A stretch of 41,203 nucleotides of DNA. Origin: Candidatus Amesbacteria bacterium GW2011_GWC1_47_15. Its GTDB lineage: Bacteria; Patescibacteriota; Microgenomatia; CAZETR01; Amesbacteraceae. The DNA lies in contig LCNU01000008.1 in NCBI GenBank assembly GCA_001001375.1, positions 1 through 41,203 on the forward strand. The letters run 5' to 3'. The notes beneath the pieces are model-generated. The model was given only the letters and a program-made list of their open reading frames with translations, searched no databases and was not told the origin of the DNA. Positions 39,883-41,203 of the stretch are shown here, piece after piece. The first letter of the stretch is position 1, and each line of letters begins with the position of its first letter. The position numbers and the translations under genes were made by a program.

Positions 39883-41142
39883 CTATTCTAGCACCCTGAT
39901 TGTTTGGTCCGGCTCATTAATGAGAAACCCTGAATGTTTACCAGAAGGACTAATATCACGAGATAGCCACCAAATAAGATAAAGATACGGATCATCGTAA
40001 CTTTCGTATTTGTTGCCCGGTCCCGACATTACTATCTCAGGCTGTAAGGTATTACTTAAACTAAGAATTTTTTTGGCCAATTTTATACGGCTTTCCAACG
40101 AAGGTCCGTATCCACCCTTGCCTAACAAATATTGTCGGCTGATAAGAAAATATGAATTAGAAACGCAATATATCAATATTAAAATATACAATAATTTACG
40201 TGGGAAACGTGAAAACATATTTGCCAATATGATTATCAAAGGAACCTCTATGAGATGAAAATATGCTTCCGAAGGGGTGCGGTTGATAATTAGCGCTAAT
40301 GACAGAAAGAAAAACCATAAAAATATTTTCCGGAAACGGTGAAGGGCAAAAACAATTGCCGTCAAAATCATTAGCCTAATTGCTATATCAGGTAATTGAG
40401 GAAATATAAACCTCGATATTAACAGAGTATATAAACTACCCATTGATACCGTGGTGTTAGAGTGAAAAACCAAGTGATATATCGACCAGACGAACACTCC
40501 CGTACCCTGGATCCATCCTGATGCTAACAAGGGAAGGATAGCGATAACCATTGCCCCATAATCCAGCAACCGAGGTTTGGACTTATTGGAAAAGATATAA
40601 TAACCCACAACGGGCCATAAAACGACGGATGCCAATTCCAGCTGGTAAAGAAAACCTAAAAATAAAAAGGCCAGAAACCAGCGTTTTTTGTATACAAGCA
40701 ATAGAAAAAGCGAGAAAAATATAGGGATAGGGGCTGTATGGTAAGCTGTGCGTGCATGTATGACCGCCAGAGGGCTGAATGAATATAAAACAGCTGCTAT
40801 TAGCCCAGCTTTACGCCCCAGCCAAATGCGGCCAATCCAATAGACCAATAATATTCCTATTACTCCCAGCCCCGCAGTCAGTACAGCCCCGGAAGCGGGA
40901 TGGTAACTTGCAATTGACAGCGCAGGTATGAGAAGATATGTAAACAGAGAACCCTGGTGCAGCCAGACAACACTTGAGGTAATACCCGTAAGTGGAAAAG
41001 TGCCTGTGGTAAGAGAATTTATCGCGGAAAGGTAAAACCAACCCTGATCAGCAATCAATGGTACATTAGTGCTAATTTTATAGTACCTAAGAAAACTACC
41101 GATAAATAGGCATAAAATAAAAATTACACCATTCTTAGCCAT
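39883..41142 (-). CDS. GT-C membrane glycosyltransferase (PMT-like)
   Basis: This is a 419-aa protein with about 10-11 hydrophobic helices. The first outer loop carries an acidic residue in the position used by GT-C enzymes (PLIADQGWFYLSAINSLTTGTFPLTG), followed by WLHQGSLFTYLLIPAL and the later helix-loop LYSFSPLAVIHARTAYHTAPIP. A short outer tail follows the last helix (SLSNTLQPEIVMSGPGNKYESYDDPYLYLIWWLSRDI). It would use a polyprenyl-phosphate sugar outside the cell. It starts 8 nt inside the partial upstream frame and is followed by the GT2 gene after 8 nt, so the cluster reads as one operon. Confidence 0.82.
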   Translation of the reverse strand: MAKNGVIFILCLFIGSFLRYYKISTNVPLIADQGWFYLSAINSLTTGTFPLTGITSSVVWLHQGSLFTYLLIPALSIASYHPASGAVLTAGLGVIGILLVYWIGRIWLGRKAGLIAAVLYSFSPLAVIHARTAYHTAPIPIFFSLFLLLVYKKRWFLAFLFLGFLYQLELASVVLWPVVGYYIFSNKSKPRLLDYGAMVIAILPLLASGWIQGTGVFVWSIYHLVFHSNTTVSMGSLYTLLISRFIFPQLPDIAIRLMILTAIVFALHRFRKIFLWFFFLSLALIINRTPSEAYFHLIEVPLIIILANMFSRFPRKLLYILILIYCVSNSYFLISRQYLLGKGGYGPSLESRIKLAKKILSLSNTLQPEIVMSGPGNKYESYDDPYLYLIWWLSRDISPSGKHSGFLINEPDQTIRVLE

Positions 41143-41203
41143 TATTTCGTTGTGACATCATTTTTCGGGCTACATATCGCGAATATGACTCGTTTAACAC
41201 CTC
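41135..41203 (-). CDS. Partial CDS, C-terminal 22 residues, unknown
   Basis: On the minus strand a frame is open from the window edge to a TAA at 41137-41135, overlapping the start of the GT-C gene by 8 nt. The residues (for example SYSRYVARKMMSQRNNG) look like a helical C-terminus. The overlap fits the tight spacing of this cluster, but the piece is too short to identify. Confidence 0.4.
   Translation of the reverse strand, partial: EVLNESYSRYVARKMMSQRNNG

Overview
The window looks like a chromosomal segment of a small-genome bacterium, most likely of the Candidate Phyla Radiation (Patescibacteria, probably the Microgenomates side). This is an inference from gene style: an Obg GTPase without its C-terminal domain, PolX with a PHP domain, LemA/HtpX, a LysM protein on a single membrane anchor, many GT-C glycosyltransferases, and dense small hypothetical genes. 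No rRNA or phylogenetic marker is present to fix the lineage. Stop codon use fits the standard bacterial code. There is no IS element, CRISPR array or clear prophage.

Layout: (1) 147-7525 is a two-component system followed by a copper-handling operon (HMA/DsbD-like/cupredoxin fusion, CopZ-like chaperone, CopA-type ATPase, YcxB-like membrane protein). A direct repeat CTTAAT-N5-CTTAAT lies just upstream of the operon's -10 element. (2) 7523-9392 holds tRNA-Glu, a TIM-barrel-like protein, a probably frameshifted two-helix membrane protein, tRNA-Lys with a partial duplicate of its 3' end, and two unknown genes. (3) 9490-13956 holds a DKNYY-type membrane protein, obg, small unknown genes, an HD phosphohydrolase, and a divergent polyamine pair (BpsA-like branched polyamine synthase plus SpeD-like decarboxylase). 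(4) 13958-17585 holds an HlyD-like protein, two tandem stand-alone receiver proteins, a GH15-like protein, a Cys-rich small protein, a ZnF-UBP protein and a zincin. (5) 17660-34188, all on the minus strand apart from one small gene, holds a GT-C enzyme, rplS, dnaE, gatB, an MFS transporter, gatA, gatC, clpB, htpX, lemA and polX. (6) 34248-37972 holds tRNA-Asp, a DEAD-box helicase with a long structured leader, a triple LysM protein, convergent tRNA-Gly and tRNA-Thr, and an anchored Ig-like protein. (7) 37980-41203 is a surface-glycan cluster (O-antigen ligase-like, GT2, GT-C).

A theme across the window is start-site architecture. At least ten genes have a -10-like hexamer ending exactly 6 or 7 nt before the start codon and no Shine-Dalgarno, which is the expected geometry of leaderless mRNAs. 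Some operon-internal genes (the 122-aa gene at 9024, speD, dnaE, htpX) do carry Shine-Dalgarno sequences. This signature also corrects several start codons in the ORF track (bpsA, the TIM-barrel protein, the HD protein).

The most interesting items are the leaderless promoter set, the BpsA-SpeD polyamine operon read from a symmetric -10 shared with a divergent HD-domain gene, the copper operon with a PmrA-type operator, the sensor kinase that has lost its first membrane helix, the twin receiver proteins, and the structured leader of the DEAD-box gene.
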